NCBI RefSeq assembly: GCF_022815725.1
Contig: NZ_JALGRF010000011.1
Location: 124,001-188,000, forward strand
DNA: 64,000 nucleotides
Direction of reading: 5' to 3'
Origin: Streptomyces sp. APSN-46.1
GTDB taxonomy: Bacteria; Actinomycetota; Actinomycetes; Streptomycetales; Streptomycetaceae
Shown: positions 26,945 through 35,514 of the stretch, in pieces
How the letters are laid out: the number at the start of each line of letters is the position of its first letter
Numbering within the stretch: position 1 is the first letter of the stretch
Program-made: the position numbers and the translations under genes
Notes under the pieces: model-generated
Told to the model about the DNA's origin: nothing
What the model saw: only the letters and a program-made list of their open reading frames with translations
Database searches by the model: none

Positions 26945-28159
26945 GTGCAGACTCCCGGATCGCAGTCCTCGCTGCATCGTGCGAATCTCGAAAGGGTCGT
27001 GCGGGCCGTGCGCCTCGCCGGGTCGCTGACCCAGGCGGAGATCGCCCGCGCCACCGGACTGTCGGCGGCCACGGTCTCCAACATCGTCCGCGAGCTCAAG
27101 GAAGCCGGGACCGTCGAGGTCACCGACACCTCGGCCGGCGGCCGCCGGGCGCGCAGCGTCTCGCTCAGCGGGGACGCGGGCATCGTGATCGGCGTGGACT
27201 TCGGCCACACCCATCTGCGGGTGGCGGTCGGAAACCTCGCCCACCAGGTCCTGGCCGAGGAGGCCGAGCCGCTGGACGTGGACGCGTCCTGGACGGAGGG
27301 CTTCGATCGGGCGGAAGCGTTGGTCGGACGGCTGATCGAGGGCATAGGGGTGGGCCGGGAGAAGGTCATCGGCGTCGGTCTCGGCGTCCCCGGCCCGATC
27401 GACGTCGAGTCCGGAACGCTGGGCTCGACCGCGATCCTGCCGGGCTGGGCCGGGATCAACCCCCGCCAGGAGCTCTCGCGGCGCCTCGGCGTGCCCGTCT
27501 ACGTGGACAACGACGCCAACCTCGGGGCCCTCGGTGAACTCGTCTGGGGGAGCGGCCGGGGAGTAAAGGACCTCGCGTACATCAAGGTGGCCAGCGGTGT
27601 CGGCGCCGGACTGGTGATCAACGGTCAGATCTACCGGGGGCCCGGCGGCACCGCCGGCGAGATCGGGCACATCACGCTGGACGAATCGGGCCCGGTCTGC
27701 CGCTGCGGCAACCGCGGCTGCCTGGAGACCTTCGCCGCCGCGCGCTACGTCCTGCCGCTCCTCCAGGGCAGCCACGGGCCGGAGTTGACGATGGAGCGGG
27801 TGGTCGAGCTGGCCCGTGACGGAGACCCCGGCTGCCGCCGGGTCATCGCCGACGTGGGCCGCCATGTCGGCAGCGGCGTGGCCAGCCTCTGCAACCTCCT
27901 GAACCCGAGCCGGGTGGTGCTGGGCGGCTCCCTCGCGGAGGCGGGTGAACTGGTCCTGGCCCCCATCCGTGAATCTGTGGGGAGGTACGCCATCCCGAGC
28001 GCGGCCCGCCAGTTGTCGGTGCTCACGGGGTCCCTGGGCGGGCGGGCGGAGGTGCTCGGCGCGTTGGCTCTTGTGCTCAGCGAAATGGGCGATTCAACAC
28101 TTTTGACGGAAAATGGCAGTGGAGTGCGAGCGCCCGCTGTCATGTCTTCAGTTAGATAA
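26945..28159 (+). CDS. rok7B7: ROK family transcriptional regulator (Rok7B7 type)
   Basis: This is a sugar-responsive transcription factor. Residues 15-60 hold a winged HTH (GSLTQAEIARATGLSAATVSNIVRELKEAG), followed by a ROK kinase-like domain with the N-terminal ATP-type loop degenerate, VDNDANLGALGE, and the zinc motif CRCGNRGCLE at about 251. It has 404 aa. GTG 26945 follows CAGGAG. In S. coelicolor the orthologue between ngcEFG and xylFGH controls both transporters, carbon catabolite repression and development; I infer the same here from position. A TTGACG -35-like site is at 26809-26814. The symbol is by synteny. Confidence 0.88.
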   Translation: MQTPGSQSSLHRANLERVVRAVRLAGSLTQAEIARATGLSAATVSNIVRELKEAGTVEVTDTSAGGRRARSVSLSGDAGIVIGVDFGHTHLRVAVGNLAHQVLAEEAEPLDVDASWTEGFDRAEALVGRLIEGIGVGREKVIGVGLGVPGPIDVESGTLGSTAILPGWAGINPRQELSRRLGVPVYVDNDANLGALGELVWGSGRGVKDLAYIKVASGVGAGLVINGQIYRGPGGTAGEIGHITLDESGPVCRCGNRGCLETFAAARYVLPLLQGSHGPELTMERVVELARDGDPGCRRVIADVGRHVGSGVASLCNLLNPSRVVLGGSLAEAGELVLAPIRESVGRYAIPSAARQLSVLTGSLGGRAEVLGALALVLSEMGDSTLLTENGSGVRAPAVMSSVR

Positions 28160-28209
28160 CGGATGGCACCGTTGTCATCTCGTTAAGGATTCACTCCTTG
28201 ACGGCAAAC

Positions 28210-28257
28210 TTGCGGCCGGGGTTGACTCACATCCACCTCGGCCGCAACGTTGCGGCC
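28210..28257. promoter_or_regulatory. Triple TTGCGGCC repeat in the xylF promoter region
   Basis: TTGCGGCCG (28210-28218), its exact inverse CGGCCGCAA (28239-28247) and a third TTGCGGCC (28250-28257) surround a TTGACT -35-like hexamer (28222-28227). The arrangement is a plausible binding region for the ROK regulator encoded just upstream. Confidence 0.5.
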
Positions 28258-28277
28258 TCGTCAGGGAGGTTCAAGTA

Positions 28278-29390
28278 ATGAACACGCGTATGCGTAGAGC
28301 CGCCGTAGCCGTCGCCGCCGGCGCCATGGCCGTTTCCCTCGCCGCTTGTGGCAGCGCCAAGGAGTCCGGCACGGGTTCCAAGGAGACCGGCGCCGCCAAG
28401 GGTGAAGCGATCAAGGTCGGTCTACTCCTGCCGGAGAACCAGACCGCGCGCTACGAGAAGTTCGACAAGCCGCTGATCGAGAAGAAGGTCGCCGACCTCA
28501 CCGGTGGCAAGGGCGAGGTGGTCTACGCCAACGCCAAGCAGGACGCGACCACCCAGAACTCGCAGGTCGACACGATGATCACCAACAAGGTGGACGTCCT
28601 GATCATCGACGCGGTGGACTCCAAGGCCATCGCGGGCTCGGTGAAGAAGGCCAAGGACGCCGGCATCCCGGTCGTCGCCTACGACCGTCTGGCCGAGGGC
28701 CCGATCGACGCGTACACCTCCTTCGACAACGAAGAGGTCGGCAAGGTCCAGGGCAAGGCGCTCCTGGACGCGCTGGGCGACAAGGCCAAGGACGGCCAGA
28801 TCGTCATGATGAACGGTTCGGTCACCGACCCGAACGCCAAGCTCTTCAAGTCCGGTGCGCACTCCGTCCTCGACGGCAAGGTGAACATCGGCAAGGAGTA
28901 CGACACCGTCGAGTGGAAGCCGGAGAACGCCAACACCAACATGGCGGGCGCCCTCTCCGCCCTCGGCAAGGACAAGATCATCGGCGTCTACTCCGCCAAT
29001 GACGGCATGGCCGGCGGCATCATCACCGCCCTCAAGGCGGCCGGCCTGTCCCCCCTGCCGCCGGTCACCGGGCAGGACGCCGAACTCGCCGGTGTGCAGC
29101 GCATCGTCGCCGGTGAGCAGTTCATGAGCGTCTACAAGCCGTACGCACCCGAGGCCGCGGCCGCCGCCGAGATGGCCGTCGCCCTCGCCAAGGGCGAGAA
29201 GATCGACGACATCATCAACAACAAGATCGACAGCCCGACCACCAAGGGCGTCCCGTCCGTGCTGATCCCGGTCGTCTCGCTCACCAAGGCCAACATCAAG
29301 GACACCGTCGTCAAGGACGGCGTCTACAAGGTCGAGGAGATCTGCACCGAGAAGTACGCGGCCGCCTGCGCCGCCATCGGTCTGAAGTAA
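28278..29390 (+). CDS. xylF: Xylose-type sugar ABC transporter binding lipoprotein XylF
   Basis: This is the sugar receptor of a CUT2-family importer. The signal ends in SLAACG with Cys at 24, then a periplasmic-binding-protein fold typical of pentose and ribose receptors: KVGLLLPENQTARYEKFDKP, the VDVLIIDAVDS hinge and the DGMAGGIITALKAAG segment. It has 370 aa. ATG 28278 has a GGGAGGT ribosome site. It is the first gene of xylFGH directly downstream of the ROK regulator; xylose specificity is by synteny with S. coelicolor. A strong stem-loop follows it before the ATPase gene. Confidence 0.9.
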   Translation: MNTRMRRAAVAVAAGAMAVSLAACGSAKESGTGSKETGAAKGEAIKVGLLLPENQTARYEKFDKPLIEKKVADLTGGKGEVVYANAKQDATTQNSQVDTMITNKVDVLIIDAVDSKAIAGSVKKAKDAGIPVVAYDRLAEGPIDAYTSFDNEEVGKVQGKALLDALGDKAKDGQIVMMNGSVTDPNAKLFKSGAHSVLDGKVNIGKEYDTVEWKPENANTNMAGALSALGKDKIIGVYSANDGMAGGIITALKAAGLSPLPPVTGQDAELAGVQRIVAGEQFMSVYKPYAPEAAAAAEMAVALAKGEKIDDIINNKIDSPTTKGVPSVLIPVVSLTKANIKDTVVKDGVYKVEEICTEKYAAACAAIGLK

Positions 29391-29434
29391 GACCCCCGGA
29401 AACCGGCCTCCCTCCCCGCGAGGAGCCCCCGCGC

Positions 29435-29486
29435 CTGTCCGGCGCCCCGCCACCTCTTTCCCCGCCACCGGCGGGGCGCCGGACAG
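29435..29486 (+). terminator. Intercistronic stem-loop between xylF and xylG
   Basis: A perfect 17-bp stem (29435-29451 with 29470-29486) around an 18-base loop lacks a T-run. Located inside the operon, it is more likely to stabilise the xylF message or attenuate read-through than to end the operon. Confidence 0.7.
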
Positions 29487-29583
29487 AAACGCTTCCTCCA
29501 TACCGCCAAGTCCCCCCATTCGCCCCGCTCCTGCTCTTTTGCACGACATCCCCGCCGGTCAGGCGGCGAAGGAGATGGTTCAT

Positions 29584-30363
29584 GTGTCCGCTGCGCCCGT
29601 GCTGGCGTTGCGAGGGGTCTCGAAGCGGTTCGGCGCCGTTCAGGCCCTGACCGACGTAGAACTCGAGATCCACTCCGGTGAGGTGGTCGCCCTGGTCGGC
29701 GACAACGGCGCCGGCAAGTCCACGCTGGTCAAGACGATCGCCGGCGTGCACCCCATCGATGACGGCGTCATCGAGTGGGAGGGCCGCCCGGTCTCGATCA
29801 CCAAGCCCCACGACGCCCAGAACCTGGGCATCGCGACGGTCTACCAGGACCTCGCGCTGTGCGACAACATCGACGTCGTCGGCAACCTCTTCCTCGGCCG
29901 CGAACTCAAGCGCCGCGGTGTCCTCGACGAGGTGGAGATGGAGCGCCGCGCCCGCGAGCTCCTGACCACCCTGTCCATCCGGATCCCCAGCGTCCGGATC
30001 CCCATCGCCTCGCTCTCCGGCGGCCAGCGCCAGACCGTGGCGATCGCCCGCTCGATGCTCGGCGAGCCCCAGCTCGTCATCCTCGACGAGCCCACCGCCG
30101 CCCTCGGCGTCGAGCAGACCGCACAGGTGCTCGACCTCGTGGAGCGGCTGCGCGAGCGCGGCCACGCCGTCATCCTCATCAGCCACAACATGGCCGATGT
30201 GAAGGCAGTCGCCGACAAGGTGGCGGTCCTGCGGCTGGGCCGCAACAACGGCGTCTTCAACGTCGCCGACACCTCGCAGGAAGAGATCATCTCCGCCATC
30301 ACCGGTGCCACGGACAACGCCGTGACCCGCCGGGCGGCCCGCACCGGGGAGGCCCGCAAGTGA
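29584..30363 (+). CDS. xylG: Sugar ABC transporter ATPase XylG
   Basis: This is the ATPase of the CUT2-type importer. Walker A GDNGAGKST, the signature LSGGQRQT and Walker B LVILDEPTAALG are all visible. At 259 aa it has one ATPase domain, unlike the double-length XylG/RbsA of E. coli. The start is a choice between ATG 29575 and GTG 29584; I prefer GTG because AAGGAG then lies 9 bases upstream, whereas it almost touches the ATG. The stop overlaps the permease start (GTGA). Confidence 0.9.
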   Translation: MSAAPVLALRGVSKRFGAVQALTDVELEIHSGEVVALVGDNGAGKSTLVKTIAGVHPIDDGVIEWEGRPVSITKPHDAQNLGIATVYQDLALCDNIDVVGNLFLGRELKRRGVLDEVEMERRARELLTTLSIRIPSVRIPIASLSGGQRQTVAIARSMLGEPQLVILDEPTAALGVEQTAQVLDLVERLRERGHAVILISHNMADVKAVADKVAVLRLGRNNGVFNVADTSQEEIISAITGATDNAVTRRAARTGEARK

Positions 30364-31652
30364 GCACCGAACACCACACCCACGCGGAAGAAGTGGCTCA
30401 GCTCGCCAATCCGGCCGCCCCGGCGGACGCCATCCCGGCCGTGGACCCGCGCCTGCTCGTCCGCGAGCAGGGCCTCTCCGGCTACCTGAGCGAGTTCGGC
30501 CGCAAGATGAAGGCGGGTGACCTGGGCTCCATCCCGGTCGTCGTCGGCCTGATCATCATCTGGGGCATCTTCCAAGGGCTGAACGAGAACTTCCTCTCCC
30601 CGGAGAACCTGACCAACATCGCGATCACGATGGTCGCCACCGGCATGATCGCCGTCGGCATCATCTTCGTGCTGCTGCTCGGCGAGATCGACCTCTCCGT
30701 CGGCTCGGTCAGCGGTGTCTCCGGCGCGGTCTTCGCCGTCCTCGCCGTCACCCACGGCGTGAACGAGTGGCTGGCCATCCTCGCCGCCATCGCCGGCGGC
30801 GCGCTGATCGGCGCGATCCACGGCTTCTTCTTCGCCCGGATCGGCGCACCGGCCTTCGCCGTCACCCTGTCGGGCCTGCTGTTCTGGTCCGGCGCGATGC
30901 TGCAGATCCTCGGCAGCAACGGCACGATCAACATCGACTCCGACGGTGTGGTCGGCCAGCTCACCACGTACTACTTCACGGACGTGGCCGCGGCCTACGG
31001 TCTCGCGGCGGTCGCGGTGGCGGTGTACTTCTTCGCCACCTTCTCCGACAACAACCGCCGCCAGGCCGCGGGCGTCCCGTCCCGGCCGCTCGGCGAGATC
31101 CTGCTGCGCACCGGCCTGCTCGCGGTGTTCACCTTCGGCCCCGCCGCGGTGTTCAACCAGTACAAGGGCCTGCCGCTCGCGGTGGTGCTGTTCGTGGTCG
31201 TCCTGGTCGGCACGGACTTCGTCCTGCGCCGCACCTCCTTCGGCCGCAACATCTTCGCGCTCGGCGGCAGCGTCGAGGCGTCCCGCCGCGCGGGCATCAA
31301 CGTCACCGGGATCCGGATCGCGGTCTTCTCGATCTCGGGCACCTTCGCCGCCGTCGGCGGGCTCTTCTGGGCCTCCAAGATCGCGGCGGCCAACCAGAGC
31401 GCCGGTGCCGGCGACCTGCTGATGAACGTGATCGCGGCCGCCGTGATCGGCGGCACCAGCCTCTTCGGCGGCCGGGGCCGCACCTGGAACGCCCTCCTCG
31501 GCGTCATGGTGATCATCTCGATCCAGTACGGTCTGGCCTTGGAGGGAATCGCGACGCCGATCCAGTACATGATCACCGGCGCGGTGCTGCTCGCCACCGT
31601 CGTGATCGACTCGGTCACGCGCAAGACCCAGAAGACGGCCGGACGCGCCTGA
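30360..31652 (+). CDS. xylH: Sugar ABC transporter permease XylH
   Basis: This is the membrane subunit of the CUT2-type importer, 430 aa with about ten predicted helices. It has a 55-residue cytoplasmic N-terminus, then family features such as GEIDLSVGSVSGVSGAV, the FGRNIFALGGSVEASRRAGI loop that contacts the ATPase, and VIGGTSLFGGRG near the C-terminus. GTG 30360 overlaps the xylG stop, so the two are translationally coupled. A terminator hairpin follows 32 bases after the stop. Confidence 0.92.
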   Translation: MSTEHHTHAEEVAQLANPAAPADAIPAVDPRLLVREQGLSGYLSEFGRKMKAGDLGSIPVVVGLIIIWGIFQGLNENFLSPENLTNIAITMVATGMIAVGIIFVLLLGEIDLSVGSVSGVSGAVFAVLAVTHGVNEWLAILAAIAGGALIGAIHGFFFARIGAPAFAVTLSGLLFWSGAMLQILGSNGTINIDSDGVVGQLTTYYFTDVAAAYGLAAVAVAVYFFATFSDNNRRQAAGVPSRPLGEILLRTGLLAVFTFGPAAVFNQYKGLPLAVVLFVVVLVGTDFVLRRTSFGRNIFALGGSVEASRRAGINVTGIRIAVFSISGTFAAVGGLFWASKIAAANQSAGAGDLLMNVIAAAVIGGTSLFGGRGRTWNALLGVMVIISIQYGLALEGIATPIQYMITGAVLLATVVIDSVTRKTQKTAGRA

Positions 31653-31683
31653 TCGGCGCCCCGGCACGGTAAGACCGGTCACA

Positions 31684-31716
31684 GTGCCCGGTGCCACTTC
31701 GTGTGGCGCCGGGCAC
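31684..31716 (+). terminator. Terminator of the xylFGH operon
   Basis: A 14-bp stem (31684-31697 with 31703-31716, one G-U pair) with the 5-base loop TTCGT lies shortly after xylH. Confidence 0.7.
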
Positions 31717-31752
31717 CTGTGCGTACATCTGTGCGTACAGCTGTGCGGGTAT
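31717..31752 (+). repeat. Three tandem 12-bp repeats upstream of dxs
   Basis: CTGTGCGTACAT, CTGTGCGTACAG and the diverged CTGTGCGGGTAT stand head to tail immediately after the xylFGH terminator and about 140 bases upstream of dxs. They may be binding sites in the dxs promoter. Confidence 0.6.
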
Positions 31753-31893
31753 ACGCCCGTTTGTGATGTGTGACCTCGCGATGGTGTGTTCATGTATGAC
31801 AAAGGTGTGACCGACCCGGTACCGCCCGATGACGGCCGCCGGGAGCGGAACATTAGACTCGTCAGATCAGCAAGCAACTGCAAGGAGGCACGG

Positions 31894-33810
31894 GTGCTGC
31901 TGCCCCGCATCAAGGGACCGCGCGATCTGGACCCGCTCAGCCAGGAGGAGCTCACTCAGCTCGCCGCCGAGATCAGGTCTTTCCTCGTCGACGCCGTCTC
32001 CAAGACCGGCGGGCACCTCGGCCCCAACCTCGGTGTGGTCGAACTGACGATCGCCCTGCACCGGGTCTTCGACTCGCCCAAGGACAAGGTCCTCTTCGAC
32101 ACCGGCCACCAGGCCTACGTCCACAAGCTGCTCACGGGCCGCCAGGACTTCGGCAACCTGCGCTCCAAGGGCGGCCTTTCGGGCTACCCCTCGCGCGCCG
32201 AGTCCGACCACGACGTCATCGAGAACTCCCACGCCTCCACCGTGCTGGGCTGGGCCGACGGCCTGGCCAAGGCCAACGAGGTACTGGGCCGCGAGGACCA
32301 CCACGTCGCCGCCGTCATCGGAGACGGCGCGCTGACCGGCGGTATGGCCTGGGAGGCGCTGAACAACATCGCCGCCGCCAAGGACCGCCCGCTCGTCATC
32401 GTCGTCAACGACAACGAGCGCTCGTACGGCCCCACCATCGGCGGCCTCGCGAACCACCTGGCGACCCTGCGCACCACGGACGGCTACGAGCGCTTCCTGG
32501 CCCGCGGCAAGGAGATCCTGGAGCGCACCCCGGTCGTCGGGAAGCCGCTCTTCGAGACCCTGCACGGCGCCAAGAAGGGCCTGAAGGACTTCATTGCCCC
32601 GCAGGGCATGTTCGAGGACCTGGGCCTGAAGTACATCGGGCCCATCGACGGCCACGACGTCGAGGCCCTGGAGTCCGCCCTGCAGCGCGCCAAGCGCTTC
32701 AGCGGCCCGGTCATCGTGCACTGCCTCACCCAGAAGGGCCGGGGCTACGAGCCGGCCGTCCAGGACGAGGCGGACCGCTTCCACGCGGTCGGCGTCATCC
32801 ACCCGGACACCGGCCTGCCGGTCAGCACCGACGCCGCCAGCTGGACCTCCGTCTTCGCCGACGAGATGGTCAAGCTCGGCAAGGAGCGCGAGGACATCGT
32901 CGCGATCACCGCGGCCATGCTCCAGCCGGTCGGCCTGAAGAAGTTCGCGGACGCCTATCCCGACCGCATCTTCGACGTGGGCATCGCCGAGCAGCACGGC
33001 GCCACCTCGGCGGCGGGCCTGGCCACCGGCGGCGCCCACCCGGTCTTCGCGGTGTACGCGACCTTCCTCAACCGCGCCTTCGACCAGGTCCTGATGGACG
33101 TGGCCCTGCACAAGTGCGGGGTCACCTTCGTCCTAGACCGGGCCGGTGTCACCGGCACCGACGGCGCCTCGCACAACGGCATGTGGGACATGTCGATCAT
33201 GCAGGTCGTGCCCGGCCTGCGGCTGGCCGCCCCGCGGGACGCCGAGCAGCTGCGCGCCCAGCTGCGCGAGGCCGTCGAGGTCAAGGACGCGCCGACCGTC
33301 GTGCGCTACTCCAAGGGCGTCGTCGGCCCCGCCGTCCCGGCCGTCGGCAGGATCGGCGGCATGGACGTGCTGCGCACCCCGGCCCCCGAAGTCACCCGGC
33401 CGGACGTACTGCTCGTCTCGGTCGGCGCGCTCGCCCCGATGTGCCTGGAAATCGCCGACCTGCTCGACAAACAGGGCATCTCCACCACCGTCGTGGACCC
33501 CCGATGGGTCAAGCCCGTGGACGAGGCCCTGGCCCCGCTCGCGGAAGGCCACCGGGTCGTCGTCACCGTCGAGGACAACGGCCGCACCGGCGGTGTCGGC
33601 GCCGCCGTCTCGCAGGCCCTGCGGGACGCGGGTGTGGACGTACCGCTGCGCGACTTCGGCATTCCGCAGCGCTTCCTCGACCACGCCTCCCGCAAGGAGG
33701 TCATGGCCGAGATCGGGCTGACCGCGCCGGACATCGCCCGGCAGGTCACGGGCCTGGTCGCCAAGCTGGACGGCCGCTACGACAGCGAGCCGGCCGCCGC
33801 CGTCGACTGA
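31894..33810 (+). CDS. dxs: 1-deoxy-D-xylulose-5-phosphate synthase
   Basis: This thiamine-diphosphate enzyme condenses pyruvate with glyceraldehyde 3-phosphate, the first step of the MEP route to isoprenoids. Visible motifs are GGHLGPNLGVVELT, DTGHQAYVHKLLTGR, the TPP motif GDGALTGGMAWEALNN, the glutamate in GIAEQHGATSAAGLA and DRAGVTGTDGASHNG. It has 638 aa, full length. GTG 31894 has an AAGGAGG ribosome site; the frame is open 36 codons farther upstream without a better start. Streptomyces often carry two dxs copies, so this may not be the only one. Confidence 0.95.
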   Translation: MLLPRIKGPRDLDPLSQEELTQLAAEIRSFLVDAVSKTGGHLGPNLGVVELTIALHRVFDSPKDKVLFDTGHQAYVHKLLTGRQDFGNLRSKGGLSGYPSRAESDHDVIENSHASTVLGWADGLAKANEVLGREDHHVAAVIGDGALTGGMAWEALNNIAAAKDRPLVIVVNDNERSYGPTIGGLANHLATLRTTDGYERFLARGKEILERTPVVGKPLFETLHGAKKGLKDFIAPQGMFEDLGLKYIGPIDGHDVEALESALQRAKRFSGPVIVHCLTQKGRGYEPAVQDEADRFHAVGVIHPDTGLPVSTDAASWTSVFADEMVKLGKEREDIVAITAAMLQPVGLKKFADAYPDRIFDVGIAEQHGATSAAGLATGGAHPVFAVYATFLNRAFDQVLMDVALHKCGVTFVLDRAGVTGTDGASHNGMWDMSIMQVVPGLRLAAPRDAEQLRAQLREAVEVKDAPTVVRYSKGVVGPAVPAVGRIGGMDVLRTPAPEVTRPDVLLVSVGALAPMCLEIADLLDKQGISTTVVDPRWVKPVDEALAPLAEGHRVVVTVEDNGRTGGVGAAVSQALRDAGVDVPLRDFGIPQRFLDHASRKEVMAEIGLTAPDIARQVTGLVAKLDGRYDSEPAAAVD

Positions 33811-33839
33811 CCCCCGCCGGGTCCGCCCTGTTGCACGCC

Positions 33840-33884
33840 ACGGGCCGGGAGATCATCCTTTAGGGGATGGTTCACCCGGCCCGT
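33840..33884 (+). terminator. Terminator hairpin after dxs
   Basis: A 10-bp outer stem (33840-33849 with 33875-33884) encloses a second pairing of ATCATCC with GGATGGT around TTTAGG. It lies 29 bases after the dxs stop. Confidence 0.55.
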
Positions 33885-33941
33885 CCGTGTGCCGGGACTA
33901 CCCCCTGGCTCCGCCGGGGGGACCCCAGTTCGGAGGTGCCC

Positions 33942-35441
33942 GTGACATCGGATCTGAACAGCCAATTCCGTACCAAGTCGGTCGAGCAGTCCATCCGTGA
34001 CACGGAGGAACCCGAGCACCAGCTCAAGAAGTCGCTCTCCGCCTGGGACCTGACCGTCTTCGGCGTCGGCGTCATCATCGGCACCGGCATCTTCGTCCTC
34101 ACCGGCATCGCGGCCCGGAACAACGCCGGACCCGCGACCTCCCTTTCCTTCGTCGCAGCGGGCATCGTCTGCGCGCTCGCGGCGCTCTGCTACGCCGAAT
34201 TCGCGTCCACCGTGCCGGTGGCCGGCTCGGCGTACACCTTCTCGTACGCCTCGATCGGCGAGCTGCCCGCCTGGATCATCGGCTGGGACCTGGTGCTCGA
34301 ATTCGCACTCGGCACCGCCGTGGTGGCGGTCGGCTGGTCCGGGTACGTGCGCAACCTCATGGCGACCAACCTCGGCTGGGACATGCCCGCGGCGCTGTCC
34401 GGGCCCGACGCGGGAGGAACCTTCGACCTGATGGCCTTCCTGCTGGTCCTCGCGCTGACCGCCATCCTGGTCGTCGGGACGAAGCTCTCGGCCAGGATCA
34501 CCGCGATCGTCGTCGCCATCAAGGTCACCGTGGTGCTGCTGGTCATCATCGCGGGCCTGTTCTTCATCAAGGCGGACAACTACTCCCCGTTCATCCCGCC
34601 GGCCCAACCGCAGGCCGAGGGCACCAGCGGCCTGCACGCGCCGCTGATCCAGGTGCTCTTCGGGTACGCGCCCACCAACTTCGGTGTCATGGGCATCTTC
34701 ACCGCGGCCTCCCTCATCTTCTTCGCCTTCATCGGCTTCGACGTCGTGGCCACCGCGGCCGAGGAGACCAAGAACCCCCAGCGGGACATGCCGCGCGGCA
34801 TCCTCGGCTCGCTGGCCGTCTGCACCGTGCTCTACGTCGCCGTGACGCTGGTCGTCACCGGCATGCAGCACTACACGGAGATGTCGGCGAGCGCCCCGCT
34901 CGCCGAAGCCTTCAAGTCCGTGGGCCAGCCCTTCTTCGCCGGTGCCATCAGCCTCGGTGCGTCCGTCGGCCTGATCACCGTCTGCATGATCCTGCTGCTG
35001 GGCCAGACCCGGGTGTTCTTCGCGATGAGCCGTGACGGACTGCTGCCGCGCGTCTTCTCCGTCACCCACCCGAAGTACCGCACCCCCTACCGGGCGACCA
35101 TCCTGCTCGGTGGGATCATCGCCATCGTCGCGGGCTTCACCAGCCTCGAGAAGCTGGCGGAACTGGTGAACATCGGCACCCTGTTCGCCTTCGTGGTGGT
35201 GGCGCTCGGCGTGATGATCCTCCGCCGCAGCCGCCCCGACCTGCACCGGGCCTTCCGCACCCCGTGGGTGCCGCTGGTCCCGATCCTGTCGATCGCGGCC
35301 TCGTTCTGGCTGATGCTCAACCTGCCAGCCGAGACCTGGATCCGGTTCGGCATCTGGATGGGCGTCGGCATCGTCGTCTACTACGTCTACGGGCGCCGCA
35401 ACAGCCGCCTCGGGAAGGTCGGCCCCGACGCGAAGTTCTAG
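33942..35441 (+). CDS. Amino acid permease, cationic (CAT-like) APC family
   Basis: This is a membrane transporter of the APC superfamily with 12 or more predicted helices in 499 aa. The unwound first helix is visible (GVGVIIGTGIFVLTG at about 43-57), as are the conserved IFFAFIGFDVVATAAEETKNPQRDMP in helix 6 and the AMSRDGLLPRVF loop. GTG 33942 follows GGAGGT. It resembles bacterial YfnA-type cationic amino acid transporters; the real substrate is unknown. A hairpin shared with the converging LCP gene ends it. Confidence 0.9.
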   Translation: MTSDLNSQFRTKSVEQSIRDTEEPEHQLKKSLSAWDLTVFGVGVIIGTGIFVLTGIAARNNAGPATSLSFVAAGIVCALAALCYAEFASTVPVAGSAYTFSYASIGELPAWIIGWDLVLEFALGTAVVAVGWSGYVRNLMATNLGWDMPAALSGPDAGGTFDLMAFLLVLALTAILVVGTKLSARITAIVVAIKVTVVLLVIIAGLFFIKADNYSPFIPPAQPQAEGTSGLHAPLIQVLFGYAPTNFGVMGIFTAASLIFFAFIGFDVVATAAEETKNPQRDMPRGILGSLAVCTVLYVAVTLVVTGMQHYTEMSASAPLAEAFKSVGQPFFAGAISLGASVGLITVCMILLLGQTRVFFAMSRDGLLPRVFSVTHPKYRTPYRATILLGGIIAIVAGFTSLEKLAELVNIGTLFAFVVVALGVMILRRSRPDLHRAFRTPWVPLVPILSIAASFWLMLNLPAETWIRFGIWMGVGIVVYYVYGRRNSRLGKVGPDAKF

Positions 35442-35475
35442 CGGAGTTCCAGGAGTTCTAGGAGTACTGGAAGCG

Positions 35476-35514
35476 GAAGACCTCTCCCGTCAGCCCTTGG
35501 CGGGGGAGGTCTTC
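35476..35514. terminator. Bidirectional terminator between the permease and LCP genes
   Basis: A 14-bp stem (35476-35489 with 35501-35514, one mismatch) overlaps the last codons of the converging LCP gene and lies 35 bases after the permease stop. Confidence 0.65.
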
